Shown: piece by piece, positions 51,891 to 61,143 of the stretch
How the letters are laid out: each line of letters begins with the position of its first letter
How positions within the stretch are numbered: the stretch's first letter is position 1
NCBI RefSeq assembly: GCF_000622325.1
Contig: NZ_JASE01000005.1
Coordinates: 3,100,001-3,164,000, forward strand
Direction of reading: 5' to 3'
Length of the DNA: 64,000 bases
Source of the DNA: Sulfitobacter geojensis
GTDB lineage: Bacteria > Pseudomonadota > Alphaproteobacteria > Rhodobacterales > Rhodobacteraceae
Notes under the pieces: generated by a model
The model's input: only the letters and a program-made list of their open reading frames with translations
The model's database searches: none
What the model was told of the DNA's origin: nothing
Made by a program: the position numbers and the translations under genes

Positions 51891-53687
51891 TCAGATATAA
51901 AGGCCGGAAAAGATCACTGCCAAGCCCGCACCGACCAGCAAGCCCGTCTTGATAAACGAGCGGGTGCTGATCAGCCCGTAAGACACGAGAGCCAGCCCGA
52001 CAGCGACCCGCAGCATTGCAATGATCGCCAGCGCGGGGCTTTCGACCAAACGGATGATGTCCGGGTTTGCAATCATGCCCAGAGGGATAAGGTACAACCC
52101 CACCCCCAGAGCCATCGCGGTCAGTGCAACCTTTAACCAGTTTTCCCCGATCATCCCCGCTGCGATGAATACCGCACCGCAGACAGGGGGCGTGATCGTC
52201 GACAGCAAAGCGAACCAGAACACAAAAAGATGCGCCTGCAACGGCTCTAGCCCCAGCTGGGTCAGCGCCGGCCCCGCAACGGACACACAGATGACGTAGG
52301 CCGCGGTTGTCGGCACCTCCATCCCGAGGATCAGACAGGCAAACGCGGTCAGGAGCAGTGATGGCCAGAGCAACCCGCCTGACCCTTCAAGGATAAGAGA
52401 GGTGATTTTGACACCAAGGCCGGTGATCGCAAGCACGCCGATGATGATGGATGCGCATAGAATAATGGCCGCAATCATCGACACCTGTTTTGCGGCATTC
52501 ATGACCGCGCCCTGGAACCGCTCGGCGATCTGCGCAGGACGGAATTCGAGATCCGCGTTGATAAACAACAACAGCGCACCGGCAAGGATTGCGAGCGCTG
52601 CGGCGTATTGCGGCGTGAAGCCAGCCGCGAACATCGCCCAAAGCAAAGCGGAGAAAGGCACAAGGAAGAACAGCGAGGTGATGATGACGTCGCGCCCTTT
52701 GGGGCGGTCCGCCGCGTCCACCCCTTTCAGATCAAAACGGGTGGCATAGGCGTTGATGCCGATCCAGACAGCAAAGAAATATAGAATTGCGGGCAAAATC
52801 GCCGCAGCCATGATCGACGTGTAGGGCACCCCCGTCAGTTCGACCATCACAAAGGCCCCCGCCCCCATTAGCGGTGGCATGATTTGCCCGCCGGAGGACG
52901 CGACGGCTTCTACCGCAGCGGCCAGTCGCTTGGGGTAGCCCAGTTTCGTCATCGCAGGCAAGGTAATCGCACCGGTCGATGCAACGTTCGCGGAAGCCGA
53001 ACCCGAGATTGATCCGAAAAGCGCAGAGGAGATCACAGAGACTTTCGCCCCCCCGCCCTTAAGCCGTCCCGCAGCTGCGCCGGCAACGTTCATGAACCCC
53101 TGCCCCGCCTCACCTGCGTTCAATACCGCACCGAAGATCACAAAGATCGCGACCACGCTCACGGACACCCCCGTCAGCGAACCGAAAATCCCGCCTTCGG
53201 CAATGGTCAATGTGCCAAGGAAACTGGCAATCGGGGTGCCGGAATGGCCGAATTGCCCGGGGATGTACTGCCCCAAAAGCCCGTAGAGCAAGGCCGCGGC
53301 AGCAACCAGCGGCAATGGCCAGCCGATGGCACGTCGGGCGGCCTCTAGCGTCACCAAGAGCAACGTGACGGCGACGCCAATCTGTAGATTGCTTTCAAGA
53401 AATCCGTATTGATCCCCCAAGCGATCGTGATTGATCGCGATCCATACCGTCGCGGCGATGCCCAATGCCGCCAAAAACATGCCACTTATCGCGCCCCACC
53501 GGCTGGTATTGCCGAACACCAGTACGAAGGGCAGAATAAACGCCATATGCAGCGGACGGCTGACCAGATTTGGGACAAGGCCATAGAAGATCAGCGTAAG
53601 GTGATAGGCCACCAAAGCGGCGGCCAGTATCAACCAGAAAGCCGCCGCAATGCGGCCATTGCGAAATGCGGGCATGGGAATTCTCAT
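51891..53687 (-). CDS. TRAP transporter fused (small plus large) permease
   Basis: 598 residues, a 4TM-12TM fusion as found in TAXI-type TRAP systems. Family segments AGQGFMNVAGAAAGRLKGGGAK, SGSASANVASTGAITLPAM (core SGSASANV) and SSGGQIMPPLMGAGAFVM are clear. It follows the TAXI binding-protein gene, with a perfect hairpin in the 54-base gap. The ribosome site is weak; ATG 53675 is an alternative start. The substrate is unknown; glutamate or dicarboxylates are common in this class. Confidence 0.92.
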   Translation of the reverse strand: MRIPMPAFRNGRIAAAFWLILAAALVAYHLTLIFYGLVPNLVSRPLHMAFILPFVLVFGNTSRWGAISGMFLAALGIAATVWIAINHDRLGDQYGFLESNLQIGVAVTLLLVTLEAARRAIGWPLPLVAAAALLYGLLGQYIPGQFGHSGTPIASFLGTLTIAEGGIFGSLTGVSVSVVAIFVIFGAVLNAGEAGQGFMNVAGAAAGRLKGGGAKVSVISSALFGSISGSASANVASTGAITLPAMTKLGYPKRLAAAVEAVASSGGQIMPPLMGAGAFVMVELTGVPYTSIMAAAILPAILYFFAVWIGINAYATRFDLKGVDAADRPKGRDVIITSLFFLVPFSALLWAMFAAGFTPQYAAALAILAGALLLFINADLEFRPAQIAERFQGAVMNAAKQVSMIAAIILCASIIIGVLAITGLGVKITSLILEGSGGLLWPSLLLTAFACLILGMEVPTTAAYVICVSVAGPALTQLGLEPLQAHLFVFWFALLSTITPPVCGAVFIAAGMIGENWLKVALTAMALGVGLYLIPLGMIANPDIIRLVESPALAIIAMLRVAVGLALVSYGLISTRSFIKTGLLVGAGLAVIFSGLYI

Positions 53688-53699
53688 GGTAAAAGGAGC

Positions 53700-53725
53700 G
53701 CAGGCCAGCGTGACGGCTGGCCTGC
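53700..53725 (-). terminator. hairpin between TAXI binding-protein and permease genes
   Basis: Perfect 10-bp stem (GCAGGCCAGC with its complement), six-base loop, followed on the minus strand by CTCCTTTT. It is placed like the hairpins after pstS and phnD and probably sets a higher level of binding-protein message. Confidence 0.6.
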
Positions 53726-53741
53726 AAAAGCGGTCAAGACG

Positions 53742-54701
53742 TTACTTTTGAGCGTCGCTCAGCGCGATACCTGCTTCGTCATAATACCGGATGGCACCGG
53801 GGTGGATTTTGCCGTTGATATTGCTCAGCATCGCGGGATCAACACCGTTCCACCAAGGGGAAGTATCGCCCAGCTTGGCCTTGTTTTCCCAAAAGGTCTT
53901 GGTCAGGGCATAAGCCGTATCGTCGTCCATCTTGGTCGTTGTAAACGCCACGACGGGCAGCGATGTCGTGGTGATGTCGGCGTCCTGACCGGCGTAAGTG
54001 CCGGCGGGGATTGTCAGCTCGGTGCGCTTGGTCTGCGCGACCTGCGCGTCATTCAGCGACAGCACGGTCACGGAGGTAGAGGCCGCGGCCTCGATCACGT
54101 TGGGCGCGGGATAGGAACCAGCCGTGACAAAGCCGTCGATCTGGCCATTTTTGAGCGCTGCGACCGCGTTGGACAGTTCGACATCCGCGATCTTGACCTT
54201 GTCGGCCACACCAAAGAGCCCGAGATATTTCTCGCCTTCCCGCGCGCCGAAGGACCCTTTGCCAAGCAGGATGGTCTGCCCGTCCAGATCGGCGATATCA
54301 TTGATGCAACTATCGGCGGACATGACGAAATGCATGGTCAGCGATGGGATCGGGAACAAGGCGCGGATGTCGTCGAACGCGGGGTTTCCCTTGCCCTCGA
54401 ACATGGCCTTGCCTTTTTGCGCAAGCCCGACAAGCGCCGGAGGTGTGGTGAAAACGTAATCCCCGCCGCGCGCGCGTACTTCCATCACGTTCTGGACAGA
54501 CCCTTGGCTTTCCTCGACAGTCACTGAAATTTCGCCACCGGTGCCGGCCTTCATGCCTTCGGCCAGTTCCACACCCATCTGGTAATAGGACGAACCGGTC
54601 TTGGCCGACTTGTACGTGACGCGCGTTTCGGCCGATGCCGCCGTAACGGCCGCGGCAGTAACGGCAATCGCCGCCACTGCGTTTTTCAAAATAGTGCTCA
54701 T
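53742..54701 (-). CDS. TAXI-family TRAP binding protein
   Basis: 319 residues with a signal peptide (AAIAVTAAAVTAASA, before ETRVTYK). TAXI-type features: TGSSYYQMGVELAEGMKAG, VEESQGSVQNVMEV and the C-terminal WWNGVDPAML and GAIRYYDEAGI segments. ATG 54701 has GGAGGAAA upstream; the 33 codons open before it are outside the signal peptide and unlikely. It delivers its ligand to the fused permease downstream. Confidence 0.9.
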   Translation of the reverse strand: MSTILKNAVAAIAVTAAAVTAASAETRVTYKSAKTGSSYYQMGVELAEGMKAGTGGEISVTVEESQGSVQNVMEVRARGGDYVFTTPPALVGLAQKGKAMFEGKGNPAFDDIRALFPIPSLTMHFVMSADSCINDIADLDGQTILLGKGSFGAREGEKYLGLFGVADKVKIADVELSNAVAALKNGQIDGFVTAGSYPAPNVIEAAASTSVTVLSLNDAQVAQTKRTELTIPAGTYAGQDADITTTSLPVVAFTTTKMDDDTAYALTKTFWENKAKLGDTSPWWNGVDPAMLSNINGKIHPGAIRYYDEAGIALSDAQK

Positions 54702-54874
54702 CCTGTTTCCTCCCAAAGATGTTCTGCTAGTCCATGCAGCCTTAGTTCTATGTGCTTCTTTCGCAAGGTTCAAATTGGTGGTCCACCCGGAAAACATCAT
54801 GCGCGCGGAATGCTTCCAATAGAGGGCAATTTGTAAGAAACTTGCGGCAGCACCCTGCCAAAGGAAAACCGCAG

Positions 54875-56482
54875 ATGTCTAAACCGCTGAAAGCTGATGT
54901 AATCCTGAGCAAGGTTAAAAAGGCCAGTCGGGAGCGCGATTGGGTAAATGCGTGCGCGCTTTTGCAACAAATTCTGCATCAATACCCGAACAACAATCGG
55001 GCCAAGAAAGCGCGACAAGAGTTGCGAAGCAGCGCATTGCCGGAATTGCGATCCCAAGCCCAGAAATTTCTTTCTTCCAATGCGCTGGCGGAGGCAGAAA
55101 GGCATTTGATGGCAGCTTTCTACTTGTCGCCCGGTGACCTCACTCTTGGACAGCAGCTTGCCCAGTGCCAGTTGGAAATGGGGCAGGCACCGGCCGCATC
55201 GGATACCGCGTCAAAGCTGTTGGAAACACATCCGAACGATATCAAAGTGTTAAACATCAAAGCCCGCGCGCTGCGGGAATTGGGCCAGCCGGAAAAGTCC
55301 CGAACGCACCTTTTAGCAGCGTTGGAGCTTTCGGCCGAAGATCCCGCGACCCTTAACAATCTGGGCATACTTGAGCGTTCCATAGGCAACCGAACGCAAG
55401 CGGCAGAATACTACCAACGCGCGTTGAATTTCGAGCCGGATAACGTCAGCTTACACCAAAATATGTCGCAAGTGATCGACTACAGCAGTAGCGACAGCCA
55501 TCTGGAAGAAATGCTTGGCCTGCTGAATTCAGTAGACCGAAAAGATCCCAAAAACGCGCCGCTCTTCTTTGCGCTATTCAAGGCGTTGGACGAAAAGGAC
55601 AGATGCGTCGAAGCCTTTGAATTCCTTGAACAAGGCAACCGTCTGGCGGCGTCGCAAGCTAACTTTGACTTTCAAAAACACATGGTACCTTTCGCCCTTA
55701 CCAAGGCGATTTTTAGCACAGAAAGCAGGTTTGAAAGCACCACAGAAAGTGACTTTCGCCCTATTTTCGTGACGGGGCTGCCAAGGTCTGGCACAACGCT
55801 TGTGGAAGGGATTTTATCACGCGCGCAGGGCGTACAGGCCTGTGGTGAACTCTCTGTTGTGCCGCGTGCCGTCTCGCAATTGTTGCGCCGGATTATGAAC
55901 CGTCCCGTCAAATCATTGCACGTAGAAGATATTGCGCAACTGAGAGATGAATTGCTTCATGGCTTTGGCAGATACGCGGTGCAGGGCACTCGCCTCGTTG
56001 ACAAAATGCCACTGAATTTCCGGTGGATCGGTTACATTTGCGCCGCCCTGCCGGAAGCGCGGGTCATACATATTTCCCGTGAACCGGTTCCCGTTGCCTG
56101 GTCGCTATACAAGCATTTCTTCCAAGGCGCGGGGAACGACTTCGTCCATCGGAATGATGACATATCCCGCTTTATGTTGCTCCATTCAAACTATCTTTCA
56201 TTTTGGAAAAGCTTCAGTTTCGACCAGATGATCGACGTTAACTACGAAGATCTGGTCGCTCGTCCCGCGCAGACAACCAAACAGATCGCTCTTGCGACCG
56301 AGCTAAAGTGGACAGAGGATTGGCTGGCACCGGAACGCGCTGCAAATCAAGTATTGACGGCAAGCGCAGACCAAGTTCGCAAGCCGATTTATACAAATGG
56401 CAACGAAGGCTGGAAGCGGTACGAACCCCAATTGGCGTCCTTGCAGCAGTCACTTAAATCAGTCGGTCTATTAAAGACCTGA
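54875..56482 (+). CDS. sulfotransferase with N-terminal TPR repeats
   Basis: 535 residues. The first ~270 are helical repeats of TPR type (DIKVLNIKARALRELGQPEK, ATLNNLGILERSIGNRTQAA). The C-terminal domain is a PAPS-dependent sulfotransferase: the 5'-phosphosulfate loop FVTGLPRSGTTLVEG (about 298-312) and the 3'-phosphate segment HISREPVPVAWSLYKHFF (about 395). AAGGAAAA precedes ATG 54875. It stands alone between minus-strand genes and seems AT-richer than its neighbours, a hint of transfer. The acceptor is unknown; polysaccharide or peptide are both possible in this group. Confidence 0.85.
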   Translation: MSKPLKADVILSKVKKASRERDWVNACALLQQILHQYPNNNRAKKARQELRSSALPELRSQAQKFLSSNALAEAERHLMAAFYLSPGDLTLGQQLAQCQLEMGQAPAASDTASKLLETHPNDIKVLNIKARALRELGQPEKSRTHLLAALELSAEDPATLNNLGILERSIGNRTQAAEYYQRALNFEPDNVSLHQNMSQVIDYSSSDSHLEEMLGLLNSVDRKDPKNAPLFFALFKALDEKDRCVEAFEFLEQGNRLAASQANFDFQKHMVPFALTKAIFSTESRFESTTESDFRPIFVTGLPRSGTTLVEGILSRAQGVQACGELSVVPRAVSQLLRRIMNRPVKSLHVEDIAQLRDELLHGFGRYAVQGTRLVDKMPLNFRWIGYICAALPEARVIHISREPVPVAWSLYKHFFQGAGNDFVHRNDDISRFMLLHSNYLSFWKSFSFDQMIDVNYEDLVARPAQTTKQIALATELKWTEDWLAPERAANQVLTASADQVRKPIYTNGNEGWKRYEPQLASLQQSLKSVGLLKT

Positions 56483-56589
56483 ACCGCTTCTCGGTATCGT
56501 GGGTGCGCAAATGCGAGTGTGGTAAACCCGCATTTGCGCTCAATTAAGCTATCCGGCTTGCCCCATCAAAAGGCGCGCCCGACCAAGCC

Positions 56590-59349
56590 CTACCGGATCG
56601 TAAGAGCGCGTTCTGCGATTGCTGTCCGGTCGGCGGAAACGAAATACTGGATCAAGTAGTCCCCCGGCTCGTCTGGCAGCGCGATTGTCAAAACGGCACC
56701 GTCCGCGGTGGCGCCATAAGTCCGCCATTGACCCGAACCACTGGCTCCCTGTTTGCCGATCCCGATGTAATCGCCGTCATAGTTCGGTCCGGTCCAAGCC
56801 ACCTCGATCATCGAACCGGACGCAGCATCCGAAGGCGCGTTAAGCGTCGCGGGCGGGGTCGTGACAGAGACCGGCATCGTCAAAACAGGCGTGTTTCGCT
56901 GATCCAGAAAGTACTTCACAACATAATCACCCCCGCTTGTTGGTACACGCAATCGCGCCGGTGAGCCGTCACTTGTCTTGGCATAAGACTTCCATTGCGC
57001 GGACCCGCTCGCACCGCTCACACCTATGCCGACGAAATCGCCGGAATGGTTGGGGCCGGTCCAGGGGATTTCTATGACTGCCCCACCTGTCGCCACCGAT
57101 GGCACCTCCATGGTGACACGTGCGGGGGTCACGCTGATCGGTTCCTCAAGCAGCGGCGTATTGCGCTGGTTAAGGAAGTATTTGATCACATAGTCCCCCG
57201 GTTTCGCAGGCACCAGAAGTCGAACAGGATTGCCCGTGCTGGTTTCTGCATAATTCCGCCATTGGGCGGAGCCACTGGCACCAGCAACGCCGATCCCGAT
57301 GAAATCGCCCGGCGTGTTCGGGCCGCTCCAGCTGACCTCAATCATGGTGCTTACCTCGGCGTTGGCGGGTGCGGTCAGGGACACCTCCGGTTCGCGCAGG
57401 GTGATCGGGATTTCAAACAGCGGCGTATTGCCCTGATCAAGGAAATATTTGATCACATAGTCCCCCGGCTCTGACGGTGTCATCAGTTGCAACGGGTTGC
57501 CATCGGCTGTGCTGGTATAGTTGCGCCACTGGCCCGAACCGCTTGCGCCGACACGGCCGATGCCGACGAAATCGCCGGGCGTATTCGGACCGGTCCAAGC
57601 CACCTCGATCATCTGACTGACATCCGCTTCACTTGGCGCGGTCAGGCTGACTTGGGGCTCCACGACGGTCAGGGGGACCTCGAATGCAGGCCAGTTTTCC
57701 TGATTGAAGAAATACTTGATCACATAGTCCCCCGGTGCCGCAGGGGCCCTGAGTGTCAACGGGCTGCCCTCAGCGGTGGGCGTGTAATTCTTCCACTGCG
57801 CGGACCCACTTGCGCCGACAATGCCGACGCCGATGAAATCCTCGCTGTAATCCGGTCCGGTCCATGCGACCTCGAACGCTTCGCTCACGCTGACTTCGGC
57901 CGGCCCGCTTATGGTGATTTCGGCTGGCATGACGTCGATCTGTGCCGCGCCGAGCACATCTTTTGTCGCATCATCGAAATAGCTGATGGCATATTTCCCC
58001 GGCTCAGGTGGCACCAGAAGTTGCAGTGGCATGCCATCGGCCACAGGCGCGTAATTGCGCCAGCGCGCTGATCCGCTTACTCCCGTCTTGCCAATACCGA
58101 TATAATCGCCTGCGTTGGCAGGGCCATCCCATGTGACCTCTATCGTTGATCCCGCCACAGCCGTCGAGGGCGCACCGATGGAGGCCGTGATCGCAGGCGG
58201 TTCAAACACGACAACGATTTCGCGGGGGTCGGCCGTCACAATGAACTGGCGTGACGCCGATGATACTTCCTGTTCCGCCCAATAGGCCGTCACCGTATGC
58301 GAGCCCTGCTTCAACATCGCTTGCAGCGGGTTGGCGGTTTCTTCCTCCAAGATCACGCCATCGGCCTCGGATGAAATGTCCCAAAAAACCGGCGTGTCGA
58401 TCACGGCACCCGTCGCTGTGCCGATAACCGCACGAAAGGTAACTTCCGTCGGGTCGGGTTCCGGCTCTGGAAAGACAACTTCGACCCGCTGCCCCTGATC
58501 GGTTTCCAACGCGGCAACGTCAAACGTAATCCCTGCCTCAGCGCTGTCGGTCTCCCGAATGCCGACGACGTTGTACCCCCCGCCCGGCAGGTCAAGCGCA
58601 AACCCCGGGCCATTGCCGTCGATGTTCGCGCCTGTTTCGGGCAGAATGTTCCACCTGATCGGCTCGGTGATCTCGGGGCCACCGCGTTGCAGTACCCCCA
58701 CAAGTTCGACGGTTTGTGGAACGTAAACGGGTTCTGCTACAACCGTTGTGAGGGCCGTAGTCAGTTCACTGGCATTCGCCGCCGTCAGGAATTGCCCTCC
58801 GGTTTCCTCGGCGAGGCACTGCATCTGCGCCAGCGCTGCCGGATCCGTGACATCGAACCCCACAACATGCGCGGTAAAATTGATGCCTGCCTCTTCCAAC
58901 GCCTGGGCCGCAGCACAGGGGTCAGGGTTGCAGGTCTCAATCCCGTCAGAGACTAGAATTACCGTCGCAGCTTCCTCGGTGTAGCGCAGCGCCTCAGCTG
59001 CGGCGATGATTGCATCTGTCATCGGGGTCTTGCCACGCGGGTTGATGGCATTCACCGCATCCCTGATTTGCGCTTTGGTATCACTGCCGGGTGCCACGAC
59101 TGTTTCAATGTCCGCGCAATTACCGCGTTCGCGATGGCCATAGACCGTAAGACCAAGGTTCTGGTCTTGGGGGAATGAGTCGAGCAAGTCCCCGACCACA
59201 TCACGCGCAATAACGATCTTGTTGACTCCGTCGACCTGCCCCCACATGGAGCCCGACCCGTCCATAACGAGGATCGTATTGGCGTTCTGTTGAGCAGCCG
59301 CAGCTGAAACATAACTGATGAACAGAATAGAAAACAAAAGGCGAAGCAT
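56590..59349 (-). CDS. secreted VWA-domain protein with six tandem repeats
   Basis: 919 residues with a signal peptide (ILFISYVSAAAAQ). A von Willebrand A domain follows (about 25-215) with an intact MIDAS start DGSGSMWG, the Thr in GKTPMTDAI and the Asp in VSDGIETC. Between about 215 and 385 are two beta-rich segments. The C-terminal ~535 residues are six repeats of about 89 residues, each with WTGPN, GDFIGIG, GASGSAQW, and PGDYVIKYF. ATG 59349 has GGAGG upstream. The build suggests an extracellular or periplasmic adhesion/binding protein. No secretion or anchoring signal is seen at the C-terminus and no partner gene is adjacent. Confidence 0.88.
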   Translation of the reverse strand: MLRLLFSILFISYVSAAAAQQNANTILVMDGSGSMWGQVDGVNKIVIARDVVGDLLDSFPQDQNLGLTVYGHRERGNCADIETVVAPGSDTKAQIRDAVNAINPRGKTPMTDAIIAAAEALRYTEEAATVILVSDGIETCNPDPCAAAQALEEAGINFTAHVVGFDVTDPAALAQMQCLAEETGGQFLTAANASELTTALTTVVAEPVYVPQTVELVGVLQRGGPEITEPIRWNILPETGANIDGNGPGFALDLPGGGYNVVGIRETDSAEAGITFDVAALETDQGQRVEVVFPEPEPDPTEVTFRAVIGTATGAVIDTPVFWDISSEADGVILEEETANPLQAMLKQGSHTVTAYWAEQEVSSASRQFIVTADPREIVVVFEPPAITASIGAPSTAVAGSTIEVTWDGPANAGDYIGIGKTGVSGSARWRNYAPVADGMPLQLLVPPEPGKYAISYFDDATKDVLGAAQIDVMPAEITISGPAEVSVSEAFEVAWTGPDYSEDFIGVGIVGASGSAQWKNYTPTAEGSPLTLRAPAAPGDYVIKYFFNQENWPAFEVPLTVVEPQVSLTAPSEADVSQMIEVAWTGPNTPGDFVGIGRVGASGSGQWRNYTSTADGNPLQLMTPSEPGDYVIKYFLDQGNTPLFEIPITLREPEVSLTAPANAEVSTMIEVSWSGPNTPGDFIGIGVAGASGSAQWRNYAETSTGNPVRLLVPAKPGDYVIKYFLNQRNTPLLEEPISVTPARVTMEVPSVATGGAVIEIPWTGPNHSGDFVGIGVSGASGSAQWKSYAKTSDGSPARLRVPTSGGDYVVKYFLDQRNTPVLTMPVSVTTPPATLNAPSDAASGSMIEVAWTGPNYDGDYIGIGKQGASGSGQWRTYGATADGAVLTIALPDEPGDYLIQYFVSADRTAIAERALTIR
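56593..58194 (-). repeat. six tandem ~267-bp coding repeats in the VWA protein
   Basis: Unit boundaries, from C- to N-terminus: 56593-56862, 56863-57129, 57130-57396, 57397-57663, 57664-57930, 57931-58194. The middle units are most alike (GNTPLFE or RNTPLLE endings), the first and last most diverged, the usual pattern of internal duplication. Confidence 0.9.
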
Positions 59350-59760
59350 AATGCCTCCAGAATAAAAACGGGAATAATACCCGATCATAAACCGGTAAAA
59401 CCGCCACCGACCAGTCCCCTATTCGTGTTTTATCGCGACATAAATATCCCCCCGCCGCCCCCACCGCATATCAGATGAAATAACGACCCGAAATATTGGT
59501 GCCGAGTGGTGGAGGCACGGAATGGATAGAGCTTGATGGGTGGGACCAGAGTTCGTTTAGCCCGCGGTGTCTTCCAAGCGGGCCACTGGATCAGCTGTGT
59601 CTTGATGGTTTAAAGGAACGTTTTAACGAAAGCAGTCATCGCAATTCCTGTTTCCTTGCGGCGCAGAACGACATCAACGTCAGAACGGCAAGGTGCTGGC
59701 ATTGATCACGCGACCTCATCCAACATCACCGCAGACGCTTCTGTTACAATACAGCACGCA
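59350..59760. other. 411-base gap upstream of the VWA gene
   Basis: The first 100 bases should hold the VWA promoter. An open frame at 59496-59705 has no ribosome site, no recognisable motif and odd composition, and is not called. Nothing else was recognised. Confidence 0.5.
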
Positions 59761-60054
59761 CTAGGCAGGGTTCGAAAGTGACTTTTCCCAATGGGCACCC
59801 ATGGCGACGATACAGGACGTGCCATTGGCATAGTTCTGAACAATCAGCCAATCGCCATTGCGCGCGGTAACCCAGACTTCCAGCATGGTTTCCGGATCGC
59901 GCAGGCCCATCCCTTGGCGCTCGGCGCCGACGACTTCTTTCAGGGTCTGCGTCATCCGGGCGCTGTCATCGCAACTGACATCCGACATCTGTGCCTCGGC
60001 GAGCGTCGGAAACATCCCGCAGATGCAAAGAAGAACGGTGTGACGGCTGATCAT
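59761..60054 (-). CDS. small secreted protein of unknown function
   Basis: 97 residues with a signal peptide (TVLLCICGMFPTLAEA, before QMSD). The mature ~75 residues have two Cys (VSCDD and GTSCIV) that could form a disulfide, and read MLEVWVTARNGDWLIVQNYA, a pattern common in small Rhodobacteraceae exported proteins without known role. A two-repeat Pho-box-like site lies about 32 bases upstream on the same strand, and phnC is divergent, so expression under phosphate starvation is inferred. Confidence 0.7.
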   Translation of the reverse strand: MISRHTVLLCICGMFPTLAEAQMSDVSCDDSARMTQTLKEVVGAERQGMGLRDPETMLEVWVTARNGDWLIVQNYANGTSCIVAMGAHWEKSLSNPA

Positions 60055-60085
60055 TTTTCAAACCTCGAATTCCTGAGGTTGGATT

Positions 60086-60103
60086 GTAACAGATATATGA
60101 CGC
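60086..60103 (-). promoter_or_regulatory. Pho-box-like site upstream of the small secreted protein
   Basis: Minus strand GCGTCAT-ATAT-CTGTTAC: two heptamers with an A/T-only 4-base spacer, matching 5 and 6 of 7 consensus bases. It lies 32 bases before the start codon. It could instead serve the divergent phn operon from a distance. Confidence 0.5.
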
Positions 60104-60205
60104 CCTGTGGATAAAAATCTGCCGACAAAGTTTAACACCTTTCGACGTCATGCGAGCGCAAGTCTGGCGCAACCGTCACATTCACGTTCCAAATTTGTTA
60201 GAAAA

Positions 60206-60238
60206 CTGAATCAAAACCGTCACGAAGCTGTAGCAATG
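60206..60238 (+). promoter_or_regulatory. Pho-box-like site upstream of phnC
   Basis: Plus-strand heptamers CTGAATC, CCGTCAC and CTGTAGC at exact 11-bp steps, matching 4, 6 and 5 of 7 consensus bases. TAATTA, a possible -10 element, follows at 60241. The phnC start is 34 bases downstream. phn genes are classic PhoB targets. Confidence 0.6.
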
Positions 60239-60271
60239 GATAATTAGACGCTCTCTCAACATGGGGGCGAT

Positions 60272-61087
60272 ATGCTGCAAATCGAAAAGCTTACAAAGCA
60301 ATTCGGAGATAAAACAGCCGTGGATGCGGCCAATATCTTCGTCGACAAACCGGCCATGATTGGCATCATCGGGCGTTCCGGTGCGGGTAAATCCACGCTA
60401 TTGCGCATGCTCAATCGCCTGAGTGATGCCACAAGTGGCTCCATCACTTTTGAAGGTGAAGTCATCACATCGCTGCGGGGCGCGGCAAAGCGGAATTGGC
60501 AATCGCGCTGCGCGATGATTTTCCAGCAGTTCAACCTGGTACCCCGCATGGATGTCGTATCGAACGTATTGCACGGTACCCTGAACAAGCGGTCCACGCT
60601 TGCGACGATGTTCAATCTATATCCACAAGAGGACATCTTCAAAGCCATCGAAATCCTTGACCGTCTTGGGATCGCCGAACAGGCCCCCAAACGCGCCGAG
60701 GCTCTTTCAGGGGGCCAACAGCAACGCGTCGCAATTGCCCGCGCGCTGATGCAGGACCCCAAAATCATTCTTGCGGATGAACCCATTGCCTCGCTCGACC
60801 CGATGAACGCACAGGTGGTCATGCAGGCCCTGCGCCGTATTCACGAGGAAGACGGGCGCATGGTGATTGCCAACCTGCACACGCTCGACACTGCGCGCCG
60901 CTATTGCGATCGGGTGATCGGGATGCGCGACGGGCGGATTGTTTTTGACGGCACGCCGGAACAGCTGACCACCGGTGTCGCACGCGACATTTACGGTGCC
61001 GGCGGGGACTTTTCCGAGGCTGCCACATCCACCGAAATCGAAACACTGGACAGATCAGAGGTCCGCGAAGCGGAAGCCTACGTCTGA
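60272..61087 (+). CDS. phnC: phosphonate ABC transporter ATPase PhnC
   Basis: 271 residues with Walker [19 protein letters not shown]-loop [19 protein letters not shown] (both close to PhnC), signature LSGGQQQR, Walker [13 protein letters not shown] and switch [14 protein letters not shown]. It energises uptake of phosphonates or phosphate esters. ATG 60272 has GGGGGCG upstream. First gene of a phnCDEE2 operon that runs off the right edge. Confidence 0.93.
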   Translation: MLQIEKLTKQFGDKTAVDAANIFVDKPAMIGIIGRSGAGKSTLLRMLNRLSDATSGSITFEGEVITSLRGAAKRNWQSRCAMIFQQFNLVPRMDVVSNVLHGTLNKRSTLATMFNLYPQEDIFKAIEILDRLGIAEQAPKRAEALSGGQQQRVAIARALMQDPKIILADEPIASLDPMNAQVVMQALRRIHEEDGRMVIANLHTLDTARRYCDRVIGMRDGRIVFDGTPEQLTTGVARDIYGAGGDFSEAATSTEIETLDRSEVREAEAYV

Positions 61088-61143
61088 ATCAGCTGCCCCC
61101 CGCGCAGCTGCGCGGGCCACCTTCATCAAACCAAATGGAGATC

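Noticed and set aside
59496..59705. 70-codon open frame in the gap before the VWA gene
   Set aside because: No ribosome site, no signal or motif, and unusual residue composition.
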